From positions 1-35,610 of the forward strand of contig CAZWUZ010000007.1 of assembly GCA_964637655.1 (NCBI GenBank): a stretch of 35,610 bases of DNA. The letters run 5' to 3'. This DNA is from CAZWUZ01 sp964637655 [NCBI: uncultured bacterium]. GTDB lineage: Bacteria; DAOPZR01. A program made the translations under genes and the position numbers. Below the pieces are notes generated by a model. That model did no database searches. It was not told where the DNA came from and saw only the letters and a program-made list of their open reading frames with translations. Of the stretch, positions 7,649 to 15,904 are shown in pieces; within the stretch, counting starts at the first letter, position 1, and the number at the start of each line of letters is the position of its first letter.

Positions 7649-8581
7649 TCAGTCCGCGTCCGGCGGCGCTGATTCCGCCGCCGCCGCGAGTTCCGCCTGG
7701 TCGCCGCTCCAGGTCAGATCGGCGAGCGCGCTCTCGAAAGCGGCGTCACCCGCCACCTGCGTGACCAGCGCGGCCCCGCTCTCCCCGGCCGGGCTGCTCT
7801 CGGGTGCGGTCCACAGCCCGCGCAGCTCCTCATCGGAAAGCTTGAGCGCGGCACGCCCCGCGTTCGGGTCGCCCTCGATGAGGCGATCCTTCTCCTTCTC
7901 CGTGACCGTGCCGATCATCTTGTCAAGTTCGTGCACCGGCGGCAGGTCGCGCAGCGACTGCAGTCCGAAATATTCGAGAAAGGCGCGCGTCGTCCCGTAG
8001 AGGAAGGGACGCCCGAGTTCCTCCTTGCGCCCGACGATCTTGATCAGCCCGCGTTCGAGCAGGGTGTGGATGACCCCGTCGGTGGCCACCCCGCGCAGCT
8101 GCTCGACCTCGGCGCGCGTCAGCGGCTGCTTGTAGGCGACAATGGCGAGCGTTTCGAGCGCCGGCGCGGTCAGGCGCATCTGCTTGTGCCGCCCGTAGAT
8201 CTTGCGGATGATCTCCGCGAATTCCGGGCGGCAGGTGATGCGGTAGCCGCCCGCCACCTCGATGATGGTCAGCCCGTGGAAGCGTTCGTACGCCTCGCGC
8301 AGTTCCTCGACCATGCAGCGGATCTCATCCTTCGTGCCGCCGGCGACGTCGCACAGGCGCTGGATACTGAGCGGCTCCTCGCTGGCGAAGATCAGCGCCT
8401 CGATGAGCGCGCGGCGGTTGCGCCAGAGGATGGCCTCCGCCGCGGGCGCGCTCTCCCCCGGCAGTCCGCTCTCCGGGGCGAAGGCGCGGGCATCCCCCTT
8501 GCGGTGCAGGACGGCGTGTACCGCCGCCGCGACGGCGCTTTCCGGCGTCGCGCTCTCGCCGGGCTGTTCGCTGGTGTTCAC
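7649..8581 (-). CDS. scpB: Segregation and condensation protein B
   Basis: ScpB is a winged-helix partner of the SMC-ScpA condensin complex, which compacts and segregates the chromosome. The start is a GTG overlapping the scpA stop by four bases (GTGA). The protein has 310 residues, longer than the usual 180-200. The first 70 residues are an Ala/Ser/Glu-rich extension with several ESA-type motifs, and there is a similar low-complexity tail. The core has RRALIEALIFASEEPLSIQRL, then KQMRLTAPALETLAIVAYKQ, then the signature LTRAEVEQLRGV. SMC itself is not in the window. Confidence 0.93.
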   Translation of the reverse strand: MNTSEQPGESATPESAVAAAVHAVLHRKGDARAFAPESGLPGESAPAAEAILWRNRRALIEALIFASEEPLSIQRLCDVAGGTKDEIRCMVEELREAYERFHGLTIIEVAGGYRITCRPEFAEIIRKIYGRHKQMRLTAPALETLAIVAYKQPLTRAEVEQLRGVATDGVIHTLLERGLIKIVGRKEELGRPFLYGTTRAFLEYFGLQSLRDLPPVHELDKMIGTVTEKEKDRLIEGDPNAGRAALKLSDEELRGLWTAPESSPAGESGAALVTQVAGDAAFESALADLTWSGDQAELAAAAESAPPDAD

Positions 8582-9474
8582 GATGCGTCCCCTTCGTCCT
8601 CCGCCGGGTTGGCCCGGTGCGGATAGATGTAGATCTCCCCTTCGCCCGCCGCCTGGTGCACGCGCACCTCCTGCGTCTTCATCAGTTCGAGCAGGGCGAG
8701 GAAGGTGACAATGATCTCGAGGCGCGTGCCGCGCACGAGAAACAGTTCGGTAAAGCGGATGCACTCGACCAGCTGCAGGCGCCCGCGGATGTCATCCTGC
8801 ATCTGCTCGACCGTCACCGCCTCGCCCGGCATGACCTGCGGCAGCGTCTTGCCGACCAGTTCCATCACCTGCTTGAACGCCTTGAGCAGGTGGAAGAGCG
8901 ACACCTCCTCGAACTCGGTTTCGCCGCGCCGCACCTCGCGGTCGACGGGTGATCCCGGGTAGCGGATAAAGTCCGCCTGGCGGTCGAAGCGTTCGCGCAG
9001 TTCGCCCGCCGCGGCCTTGTAGCGCTGGTACTCGAGGAGCATGCGCGCGAGACGTTCCTGCGGGTCCTCCGCATCCTCGGGATCGAGCGGTTCGGGCGGC
9101 ACGGGGAGGAGCGAGCGCGCCTTCCAGCGCAGCAGTAAACTGCCCATCTCGAGAAACTCGCCGGCGAGGTTGAGGTCGATCTCCTCGATCACTGTCACGT
9201 ACTCGTGGTACTGCTGCGTGATCTCCGCGATGGGAATGGCATGGATGTCCATGCGGTTTTCCCGCACGAGGAAGAGCAGCAGGTCCAACGGGCCGTCGAA
9301 GACGGGGAGGCGGCAGCGGAAGGCGTTGGCCACCGCCTCGTAGCCGGCCAGCGCCGACTCCGGGAAGGCCGCCAGCGGATTATCGGCGAGGCCCGCCGCG
9401 GCGGCGGGCGCACTTTCCGCGCTGCCACACACTGCGCTTTCCGGCGGCAGCACCGGCGCGCTTTCGCCCGTCAT
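8578..9474 (-). CDS. scpA: Segregation and condensation protein A
   Basis: ScpA is the kleisin that bridges SMC heads. The core begins around residue 55 with the family motif VFDGPLDLLLFLVRENRMDI, followed by the helical pattern LAGEFLEMGSLLLRWKARSLLP. The C-terminal winged helix includes LEIIVTFLALLELMK. The length is 298 residues. The first 50 residues are an Ala/Glu/Ser-rich stretch with PESA and SAES motifs like those in ScpB, so both partners carry the same kind of added N-terminal tail. The ATG shares one base with the stop of the protease gene upstream (TGATG), and the gene's own stop overlaps the scpB start. Confidence 0.94.
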   Translation of the reverse strand: MTGESAPVLPPESAVCGSAESAPAAAAGLADNPLAAFPESALAGYEAVANAFRCRLPVFDGPLDLLLFLVRENRMDIHAIPIAEITQQYHEYVTVIEEIDLNLAGEFLEMGSLLLRWKARSLLPVPPEPLDPEDAEDPQERLARMLLEYQRYKAAAGELRERFDRQADFIRYPGSPVDREVRRGETEFEEVSLFHLLKAFKQVMELVGKTLPQVMPGEAVTVEQMQDDIRGRLQLVECIRFTELFLVRGTRLEIIVTFLALLELMKTQEVRVHQAAGEGEIYIYPHRANPAEDEGDAS

Positions 9475-10154
9475 CAGCCCAGTCCCCCGGTGGTGAGCAG
9501 GTTGAACGCGGGGAAGACCGTGAGGTGATAGTACCAGCCGATCAGCGACTGGTCCCCGATGCGGATAAAGAGCGCCGCGAGGATGATGAACATCCCGAAC
9601 GGCGCGACGCGGTAATACGCCTCCCGTGCTGCCGGCGGCAGGAGGTACGCGAGCACTTTCGACCCGTCGAGCGGCGGCAGCGGGATGAGGTTGAAAAACG
9701 CGAGCGCGAGATTGACCAGCACGCAGACCACGCAGAGCGAGGCCACCAGTTCCAGCAGCGGCGTCTCGCTCCCCGCCGGCAGGAAGAACGCCGCGAGCAG
9801 CGCGTAGACGAAGAGGGCGAGGGCGAAGAGCAGGGCGAGCAGGAAGTTCATCGCCGGCCCCGCCACCGCGCAGAGGAGCATGCCCAGTTCCTTCTTCCGG
9901 AAGCGGTTCGGATCGACCATCACCGGCTTGGCATAGGCGAGGAAAATCCCGCCCGTCAGCGTCAGCACCAGCGGCAGAATGATCGAGCCGAACAGGTCGA
10001 TGTGCGGAATGGGATTGATGGTGACCCGCCCCTGCTCGCGCGGGGTCGGGTCACCCAGCCAGGCCGCCACCTGCGCATGGGCATACTCGTGCAGCGTCGC
10101 GCCGAGAAAGAGCGCGAAGATGATGAAGATACCCTGCGCCGGGTTGTCGAACAC
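9474..10154 (-). CDS. Site-2 protease family (M50) membrane zinc metalloprotease
   Basis: This polytopic inner-membrane protein belongs to the compact YwhC-like M50 group. The zinc-binding HEYAH motif is at residues 22-26 in the first membrane segment, and the third zinc ligand, Asp163, lies in FNLIPLPPLDGSK within a later segment. About five or six hydrophobic segments are visible in 226 residues. No PDZ domain is present, which distinguishes it from RseP. The GTG at 10154 lies three bases after the pckG stop. M50 genes next to scpA-scpB are common in bacteria. Its substrate cannot be read from the sequence. Confidence 0.9.
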   Translation of the reverse strand: MFDNPAQGIFIIFALFLGATLHEYAHAQVAAWLGDPTPREQGRVTINPIPHIDLFGSIILPLVLTLTGGIFLAYAKPVMVDPNRFRKKELGMLLCAVAGPAMNFLLALLFALALFVYALLAAFFLPAGSETPLLELVASLCVVCVLVNLALAFFNLIPLPPLDGSKVLAYLLPPAAREAYYRVAPFGMFIILAALFIRIGDQSLIGWYYHLTVFPAFNLLTTGGLG

Positions 10155-10157
10155 GGC

Positions 10158-11957
10158 TCAGCCCAGCCGCTGCGCCAGTGTTTCGAGTTCGTCCCGCAGC
10201 GCCTGCGGCAGGCGGTCGCCGAACGTGGCGTAGTGCTCGCGGATCGACGCCACCTCCTGCTTCCACCCGTCGGCATCGACCCGCAGCAGTTCCTGCAGGT
10301 CGGCGTCGGTAACCCCTTCGAGTCCGGTATGGTCGATGGCGTCCACCGTCGGCATGAAGCCGAGCGCGGTTTCCTGCGCCTTGCCCGTCCCGACACAGCG
10401 GTCGAACACCCATTCGAGCACGCGCGCATTGTCGCCGAACCCCGGCCACAGCCACTTCCCTGACGGGCTCTTGCGGAACCAGTTGACGTAGAAAATCTTC
10501 GGCAGCTTGTCCGCCGTCGTCTGCGTGCCGAGCTTCAGCCAGTGCGCGAAGTAGTCGCCCATGTGGTAGCCGCAGAACGGCAGCATGGCGAACGGGTCGC
10601 GCCGCACGGTGCCCGCCTTGAGGTCAAGCGCCGCCGCGGTCACTTCCGAGCCGACGATGGAGCCCAGGAAAACCCCGTGGTTCCAGGATCGCGCCTCGTG
10701 CACCAGCGGCACCACGGACGGGCGGCGCCCGCCGAACAGGAAAGCGCTGATGGGCACCCCCTTGGGGTCCTCCCATTCCGGGGCGATGACCGGGCACTGC
10801 CCCGCCGGCGCGGTAAACCGCGCGTTGGGATGCGCGGCGGGTTTGTCCGCCCCCTGCCGCCACGGCTTGCCGGTCCAGTCGATAACCTCGCCCGGCGCAT
10901 CGTGGCCGATCCCTTCCCACCAGACATCGCCATCGGACGTCAGCGCGACATTGGTGAAAATGGTGTTCTTCTCCACCGAGCGCATGGCGTTCGGGTTGCT
11001 CTCCAGCGAGGTGCCCGGGGCGACCCCGAAGAAACCCGCCTCCGGGTTGATGGCATAGAGCCGGCCATCGGCACCGAACTTCATCCACGCGATGTCGTCA
11101 CCGATGGTCTCGACCTTCCACCCCTTGAGCGCGGCGGGCGGCACCAGCATGGCGAGATTGGTTTTGCCGCAGGCGGACGGGAATGCCGCCGCGACATACT
11201 TGCTGACCCCCTGCGGGCTGGTGATCTTGAGGATGAGCATGTGCTCGGCCAGCCAGCCCTCGTCGCGGGCGATGGCCGAGGCAATACGCAGCGCGAGACA
11301 CTTTTTGCCGAGCAGCGCGTTGCCGCCGTAGCCCGAACCGTACGACCAGATGGTGCGCTCCTCAGGGAAATGCGCGATGTACTTTTTATCGAGCGGGGCG
11401 CAGGGCCAGAGACCGCCATCGTCTTCGCCCGGGCCAAGCGGCTTGCCCACCGAGTGCAGGCAGGGGATGAATTCGCCGTCGGTGCCGAGCACGTCCAGCA
11501 CCTTCGTCCCGACGCGCGTCATGATGTGCATGTTGCAGACGACGTAGGCGGAGTCGGTCAGTTCGATGCCGATCTTGGCGATGGGGGAACCGACCGGACC
11601 CATGGAGAAGGGGATGACGTACATCGTGCGGCCGCGCATGCAGCCGTCGTAGAGGCCGCGCATGGTCTGCTTGAGTTCGGCCGGGTCGATCCAGTTGTTG
11701 CTCGGGCCGGCGGCATCCTGCGTCCGCGCGGCGATATAGGTGCGGTTTTCCACCCGCGCGACGTCGGACGGGTCGGAACGGAAGAGCACGCAGCCGGGAC
11801 GTTGCTGCGGGTTGAGCGCCGTCGCCAGTTTCGCGTCGACCATTCCCTGCATCAGGCGGTCGTATTCCGCCTGCGACCCGTCGCACCACTCGACGCGGTC
11901 GGGCTTGCACAACCCCGCCATTTCGTCCACCCACTGCTGCAACCGCTGATGTGCCAT
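10158..11957 (-). CDS. pckG: Phosphoenolpyruvate carboxykinase (GTP)
   Basis: PEPCK interconverts oxaloacetate and PEP with GTP/GDP, for gluconeogenesis or anaplerosis. At 599 residues it has the size of the GTP-type family, not the roughly 530-residue ATP type. The signature P-loop FPSACGKTN is at 259-267, the metal/nucleotide motif [10 protein letters not shown] at 283-292, and [14 protein letters not shown] at about 303-316. The nucleotide-binding FGGRRP and GDNARVLEW motifs are present. The ATG is preceded by AGGAGAG about six bases upstream. It heads the leftward gene train and supplies PEP, a substrate of AroA downstream, though that link is only suggestive. A good promoter lies 72 bases upstream of the start. 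Confidence 0.96.
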   Translation of the reverse strand: MAHQRLQQWVDEMAGLCKPDRVEWCDGSQAEYDRLMQGMVDAKLATALNPQQRPGCVLFRSDPSDVARVENRTYIAARTQDAAGPSNNWIDPAELKQTMRGLYDGCMRGRTMYVIPFSMGPVGSPIAKIGIELTDSAYVVCNMHIMTRVGTKVLDVLGTDGEFIPCLHSVGKPLGPGEDDGGLWPCAPLDKKYIAHFPEERTIWSYGSGYGGNALLGKKCLALRIASAIARDEGWLAEHMLILKITSPQGVSKYVAAAFPSACGKTNLAMLVPPAALKGWKVETIGDDIAWMKFGADGRLYAINPEAGFFGVAPGTSLESNPNAMRSVEKNTIFTNVALTSDGDVWWEGIGHDAPGEVIDWTGKPWRQGADKPAAHPNARFTAPAGQCPVIAPEWEDPKGVPISAFLFGGRRPSVVPLVHEARSWNHGVFLGSIVGSEVTAAALDLKAGTVRRDPFAMLPFCGYHMGDYFAHWLKLGTQTTADKLPKIFYVNWFRKSPSGKWLWPGFGDNARVLEWVFDRCVGTGKAQETALGFMPTVDAIDHTGLEGVTDADLQELLRVDADGWKQEVASIREHYATFGDRLPQALRDELETLAQRLG

Positions 11958-12028
11958 ACACGTCTCTCCTGCCGGTTCGTCGCCGGCCTCCGGATATGCC
12001 CGTCCGCTGACGGATTTATGGAGGAGTG

Positions 12029-12057
12029 AGTATAGCAGATTGGCGCCCGCGGCGCAA
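12029..12057 (-). promoter_or_regulatory. Sigma-70-type promoter for pckG and the genes below it
   Basis: On the minus strand, TTGCGC (12057-12052) and TATACT (12034-12029) are separated by exactly 17 bases. The -10 box is one mismatch from consensus. Transcription would start near 12022, giving a leader of about 65 bases before the pckG ATG. Confidence 0.75.
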
Positions 12058-12085
12058 GCGCGCTACCGACGGGCGGGAGACCCGG

Positions 12086-13021
12086 TCAGCGACGGTGTTC
12101 CCAGCGGCGGATGAGGATGTAGGTGTAGACGGCGATGAGGATGTTGACGCAGATAAACCCCATGTAGGCGAGCGGCCAGTTGTGCTCCCCGGTCATCATG
12201 GTGAATTCCGACATGCCGCCGATCCCGGCGATGAATGACGGCACCATGATGGCGATAACCACGGCGTTGAGGTTCTTCATCAGCACGTTGAGGTTGTTGC
12301 TGATGATCGAGGCGCGCGTGGAGAGCAGCCCGGCAAGCACGTTGGAGTGGATTTCCGCCTGCTTGGCGCACTGGTGGTTCTCGATCATCAGGTCGTCGAG
12401 AATTTCCTGCTCGTCGGTGGTCAGTCCGAGTTTCCCCGCGTTCATCTTGAGCTTGTCGAGCACCATCTGGTTCGAGGTGATGGCGTTGACGTAGTAGACC
12501 AGCGACTTTTCCAGCATGTACAAACTGATGAGGTAGCGGTTTTCCATCGCCCGGTCGAGCTTGTTTTCGAGCTGCTCGGAGATCATGTTGATGATGCGCA
12601 GGTGCTCGAGGTAGTGCACCACCGAGCGGTTGAGGATCTTGAGCAGCAGGTCGTTGAGCGAGGTCAGGCGCGCGAAGTGGCGCGTGTCGAAGAGCGGGAT
12701 TTCCTCGGAGACGACGATGATCAGGCGCTCGCGGAACCAGAAGAGGCCGGCGGCAATCACGCGGAACAGGAACTGCTCCGCCCCGGAGTAGTTCTTCGGG
12801 CGCTTGTAGATGATGGCGACATGCTCGGGCTCGAACTCGAGGCGCGACAGTTCGTCGGGGTCGAGCGCCGACTGCAGCGTGTGCTCGTCAAGCTTGTAGG
12901 TGGTGACGAGAAAGCGCTTTTCCTCCTCGTCGGGGTTGACGTAGACGAGGACCTGGCTGGTGGCCGGGTCGCCGTCGGCGAGGACCAGTTTCTGCTCGCG
13001 CAGCACGTAATGACGCAGCAT
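12086..13021 (-). CDS. CorA-family divalent metal transporter, GMN-motif variant
   Basis: The protein resembles CorA Mg2+/Co2+ channels: a large, mostly helical cytoplasmic N-terminal domain of about 245 residues, a long helix leading into the membrane (ASIISNNLNVLMKNLNAVV), and two C-terminal transmembrane segments ending in a basic tail (ILIRRWEHRR). The length, 311 residues, is typical. The loop between the two membrane segments, where CorA normally has Y/F-GMN, reads GIGGMSEFTMM, so the Asn of the selectivity motif is replaced by Ser. It may transport another ion or belong to a divergent subgroup. The ATG at 13021 has GGGGGTGA six bases upstream; a longer frame upstream is unlikely. It stands 129 bases upstream of pckG on the same strand. 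Confidence 0.82.
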   Translation of the reverse strand: MLRHYVLREQKLVLADGDPATSQVLVYVNPDEEEKRFLVTTYKLDEHTLQSALDPDELSRLEFEPEHVAIIYKRPKNYSGAEQFLFRVIAAGLFWFRERLIIVVSEEIPLFDTRHFARLTSLNDLLLKILNRSVVHYLEHLRIINMISEQLENKLDRAMENRYLISLYMLEKSLVYYVNAITSNQMVLDKLKMNAGKLGLTTDEQEILDDLMIENHQCAKQAEIHSNVLAGLLSTRASIISNNLNVLMKNLNAVVIAIMVPSFIAGIGGMSEFTMMTGEHNWPLAYMGFICVNILIAVYTYILIRRWEHRR

Positions 13022-13246
13022 GACGCTCACCCCCTTTCCGCCGCCCTTTCCTACCATACTTTGCGCGGATACGCAATGCGCTGCCGCGTTGGGTCCGGCG
13101 TTTTCGTATCCTTTATTTTCCCGCCGGCGGCCGCGGTCGCGCCATAACTGCTGTACGGGACAACAACAATGACCGTCGTTGCCGCCGGCGCGGCGGATTG
13201 TGCGGAACAATGCCGCCCCCCTCCCGTTATAACCCGCTGAAATGTA

Positions 13247-13275
13247 TTGACAATTACCCGTTTTTGTGGTATAAG
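13247..13275 (+). promoter_or_regulatory. Near-consensus sigma-70 promoter
   Basis: TTGACA at 13247-13252 (perfect -35) and TATAAG at 13270-13275 are spaced by 17 bases. The transcript would begin about 13282, some 50 bases before the ATG at 13331. It is the closest match to consensus that I found in the window. The rest of the 309-base gap between corA and this gene (13022-13246) holds no other clear feature. Confidence 0.85.
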
Positions 13276-13330
13276 TGAGATAGGAATTGCCTGCCGCAGT
13301 GGCCGGCAAAGCGGACACGGAGGTTGTCTC

Positions 13331-13936
13331 ATGGAAATCATCTCACGGCTCAACCCATCCCAGTTGTTTGCCACCGACCAGTCGGCGGGCCAGCCGCGCG
13401 CGACGGAACAGGTCGCGGCCGCGGTCGCGCAACGCGCCGCGTCACAGGCCGTCGACACCGACGCCAGCCGCTTCGCCTCACGCCTGCTCGAAGTACGCGA
13501 TGAGGCGACGGCGCTGCAGGGGCGCCTGTCGCAGACGCAGGCGGAGCAGAATGCGCTGACCGCCATCCGCGAAGCGCTCGTCAACCGCCCCGACCCGACC
13601 CAGCTCGGCCAGCAGCTGCAGCAGGTGCTCGGCAGCGCCACCTACAACAGCGAGCCGGTTACCGACATCACCGTCGAGCAGGCGTTGCAGAACCCGCAGG
13701 GGACCGCGGCGCGCATCGACACGCGGCTGCAGGAACTGCAGGCGCAGAGCACAGAACTGACCGCCGGGCTGACGCAGGTGATGGTCAAGGCGGAGAACAT
13801 CCTCGCCGCCGCCGGCCCGGCCGCGGCAAGCGGCAGCGACGTTTCCTCACTGATCCAGCAGCTGTCGTCGCTGAGCAGCAACGGGCAGGCGCTCTTCTCG
13901 GGGCTGACGCCCGAGGGTGTCGGCTCCCTGCTGTAG
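13331..13936 (+). CDS. Small helical protein of unknown function, own promoter and terminator
   Basis: I do not recognise this 201-residue protein. It is rich in Ala, Gln, Thr and Leu and almost entirely predicted helix, with coiled-coil-like stretches around residues 45-80 (LLEVRDEATALQGRLSQTQA) and 125-165 (RIDTRLQELQAQSTELTAGL). It has no signal peptide, membrane segment or cysteine. The helical C-terminal half vaguely recalls flagellin or hook-associated proteins, but that is weak. The ATG has GGAGG seven bases upstream. A near-consensus promoter and an 11-bp GC-rich terminator make it a separate, probably well-expressed transcription unit, which suggests an abundant structural or regulatory protein. 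Confidence 0.8.
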   Translation: MEIISRLNPSQLFATDQSAGQPRATEQVAAAVAQRAASQAVDTDASRFASRLLEVRDEATALQGRLSQTQAEQNALTAIREALVNRPDPTQLGQQLQQVLGSATYNSEPVTDITVEQALQNPQGTAARIDTRLQELQAQSTELTAGLTQVMVKAENILAAAGPAAASGSDVSSLIQQLSSLSSNGQALFSGLTPEGVGSLL

Positions 13937-15794
13937 TCCGCACCACTTGCACACCATAGCGGCCGCCGGAACGATCCGGCGGCCGTTTCTCTGTGCCGCG
14001 CTCACCGCGCTCGGCCTGCTCGCCTTCCTCATGTACACCGTCACGCTCGCCCCCGGGGTCTACCAGGGTGACAGCGCGGAACTCGCCGCGGGCGCCCACG
14101 TGCTCGGTTTCGTCCACGCCACGGGTTACCCGCTCTACCTGCTGCTCGGCAAACTCTTCTCCCTGGTGCCGGTCGGGGATGTCGCCTACCGCCTCAACCT
14201 GATGTCGGCGTTCTTCGCCGCGCTCACCGTCGCGCTCCTCGCCCGCCTGCTGTACCGCATCACCGGGCATCTCCCCGCGGCGCTGCTCGCCGCCTTCGCC
14301 TTCGCCTGTTCCTTCACCTTCTGGCAGCAGGCGACGGTCGCCGAGGTCTACACCCTCAATACGTTCTGCCTCGCGCTGCTGCTCAACGTCGCGCACGGGT
14401 GGCGGCAGGCGGCGCCGGCGGACCGCCGCTCGTTCCTGCTGCTCTTCGGCCTGCTCTACGGCCTCGCGCTGGGCAACCATGTCAACCTCGTTTTCCTGGT
14501 CCCCGCCTTCGCGGTCTTCGCTTTTCTCGGCGGGCTGCACCTGCGCCGCGACCGCGACGCGCTCTTCTGGCTGCTGGTGCTCTTCGCCTGCGGGCTGAGC
14601 ATCTACCTCTACCTGCCGCTGCGCGCGCTCGACAATCCGCCGGTCATCAACTGGCTGAAGACCGATACCGGGGCCAAGGTCTGGACGGTGGTGAGCGGCG
14701 AGCAGTTCCGCGGGCGCATGTTCTCGCTGCCGCCTGCGCAGGTGGCGGCCAACGCGCTGCAGGGGCTGCTGCATCTCGTCGCGCAGTTCCCGCTTACCGG
14801 GTTCCTGCTCGGCGCCGCGGGGCTGCGGGCGCTCTGGCAGCTCGACCGCGGCTGGTTCTGGCTGTGCGCCACGGGCAGCGCCACCATTTTTCTCTACACC
14901 ATCAACTACGATATCACCGACGCCTTCGTCTACTACCTGCCGCTCTACCTGCTCTTCACCCTGCCGCTGGCCGTGGCGCTGCGCGACCTGTGGACGCGCG
15001 CCACCCCGTCGCTGCGCGCGGTGCTGGTCGCCGCGCTGCTGCTGCCGTACCTCGCGGTGCCGCACATCCTCAAGGTCACCGTCGACCGCTCGCAGTTCCA
15101 TATCTGGCCCGACTACGCCGCCGCCCTCGAGTCGCTGCCGCCGCGCAGCGCGGTCATCGCCTACTGGCCGCACTACACCGTGCTGCGCTACGCGCAACTG
15201 GTCGAGGGGCGCCGTCCCGACGTGCGCCTCGTCGAGAACTCGTCGCTGGCCGACACCCGCTACCTCGACGATGTCCGCCGGCACCGGCATTACGGGCCGC
15301 TCTTCTTCACCCTTGAGACCGCGCTTGTCGGCACCCGCCACCACCTGCAGCAGGAGGGATTCTTCCACCGCGTGCTGCCGCCGCAGCCGGTGACGCCGGT
15401 CGGCGATACCGGCACGCTCGTTTTCCATGACCTCGGCAACGGACTGGCGGTGACCTTGGCCGACACGCCGGTCGGTACCCCGCGCGGCTTTGCCGCCCTC
15501 GACCTGCGCTGGCAGCGCACAGCGGCGCCGCTGGCGGACACGCAGCCGCACTGCACGCTCGAACTACGCGTGGCTGGAACTTTTATCACTAGCGCAAAGC
15601 TCTTCCCGGTCAATGCCGGTTTTCCTGCCGACCGATGGCAGCCGGGCGCCGTCTACCCGCAGCGCCGTTTTCTCTATATTCCGGAAACAGCGCCGACAGC
15701 CGGTTCGCTGAAACTGCTCCTCGCCACTCCCGGGATTCCATCCGTCACGCTCATGCAGTGCACTGCCACGCGTGTATTATCGCGCGCATTTTGA
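13917..15794 (+). CDS. DUF2723 multi-pass membrane protein, glycosyltransferase-C-like
   Basis: The protein has about ten transmembrane segments in its first 420 residues, then a soluble C-terminal domain of about 200 residues. The DUF2723 signature is near residues 40-80: TLAPGVYQGDSAELAAGAHV followed by GYPLYLLLGKLFSLVP. These proteins share the GT-C fold of lipid-linked-sugar glycosyltransferases (compare TMEM260 and protein O-mannosyltransferases), with an acidic residue in the first periplasmic loop, here GDSAE. The substrate is unknown. The start is uncertain. The GTG at 13917 overlaps the previous gene by 20 bases, a TTG at 13947 is also in frame, and the ATG at 14031 would remove the first membrane segment. 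The terminator hairpin at 13960 lies across this region. Confidence 0.87.
   Translation: MSAPCCSPHHLHTIAAAGTIRRPFLCAALTALGLLAFLMYTVTLAPGVYQGDSAELAAGAHVLGFVHATGYPLYLLLGKLFSLVPVGDVAYRLNLMSAFFAALTVALLARLLYRITGHLPAALLAAFAFACSFTFWQQATVAEVYTLNTFCLALLLNVAHGWRQAAPADRRSFLLLFGLLYGLALGNHVNLVFLVPAFAVFAFLGGLHLRRDRDALFWLLVLFACGLSIYLYLPLRALDNPPVINWLKTDTGAKVWTVVSGEQFRGRMFSLPPAQVAANALQGLLHLVAQFPLTGFLLGAAGLRALWQLDRGWFWLCATGSATIFLYTINYDITDAFVYYLPLYLLFTLPLAVALRDLWTRATPSLRAVLVAALLLPYLAVPHILKVTVDRSQFHIWPDYAAALESLPPRSAVIAYWPHYTVLRYAQLVEGRRPDVRLVENSSLADTRYLDDVRRHRHYGPLFFTLETALVGTRHHLQQEGFFHRVLPPQPVTPVGDTGTLVFHDLGNGLAVTLADTPVGTPRGFAALDLRWQRTAAPLADTQPHCTLELRVAGTFITSAKLFPVNAGFPADRWQPGAVYPQRRFLYIPETAPTAGSLKLLLATPGIPSVTLMQCTATRVLSRAF
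13960..13990 (+). terminator. Intrinsic terminator with 11-bp GC stem
   Basis: CGGCCGCCGGA (13960-13970), loop ACGA and the exact complement TCCGGCGGCCG (13975-13985) are followed by TTTCT. The hairpin ends the small helical protein gene. It falls inside the first codons of the next reading frame if that gene begins at 13917. Confidence 0.75.
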
Positions 15795-15904
15795 CGCTCT
15801 GCACTGCATCCCGAAAGGCCGGCCGTCACGCTCGCCCCCACGCCGCGCAACCGTAGCGCTGTCCCGCCTGTCCCAGACATAGTATACTAACCGCCGGAGG
15901 AATC

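Noticed and set aside
10542-12029. A 495-codon open frame on the plus strand opposite pckG.
   Set aside because: It mirrors the highly conserved pckG codons and also runs through the pckG promoter.
13785-15551. A 588-codon open frame on the minus strand.
   Set aside because: It is antisense to the DUF2723 gene, rich in Arg, Glu and Gln from reversed GC-rich codons, and has no recognisable domain.
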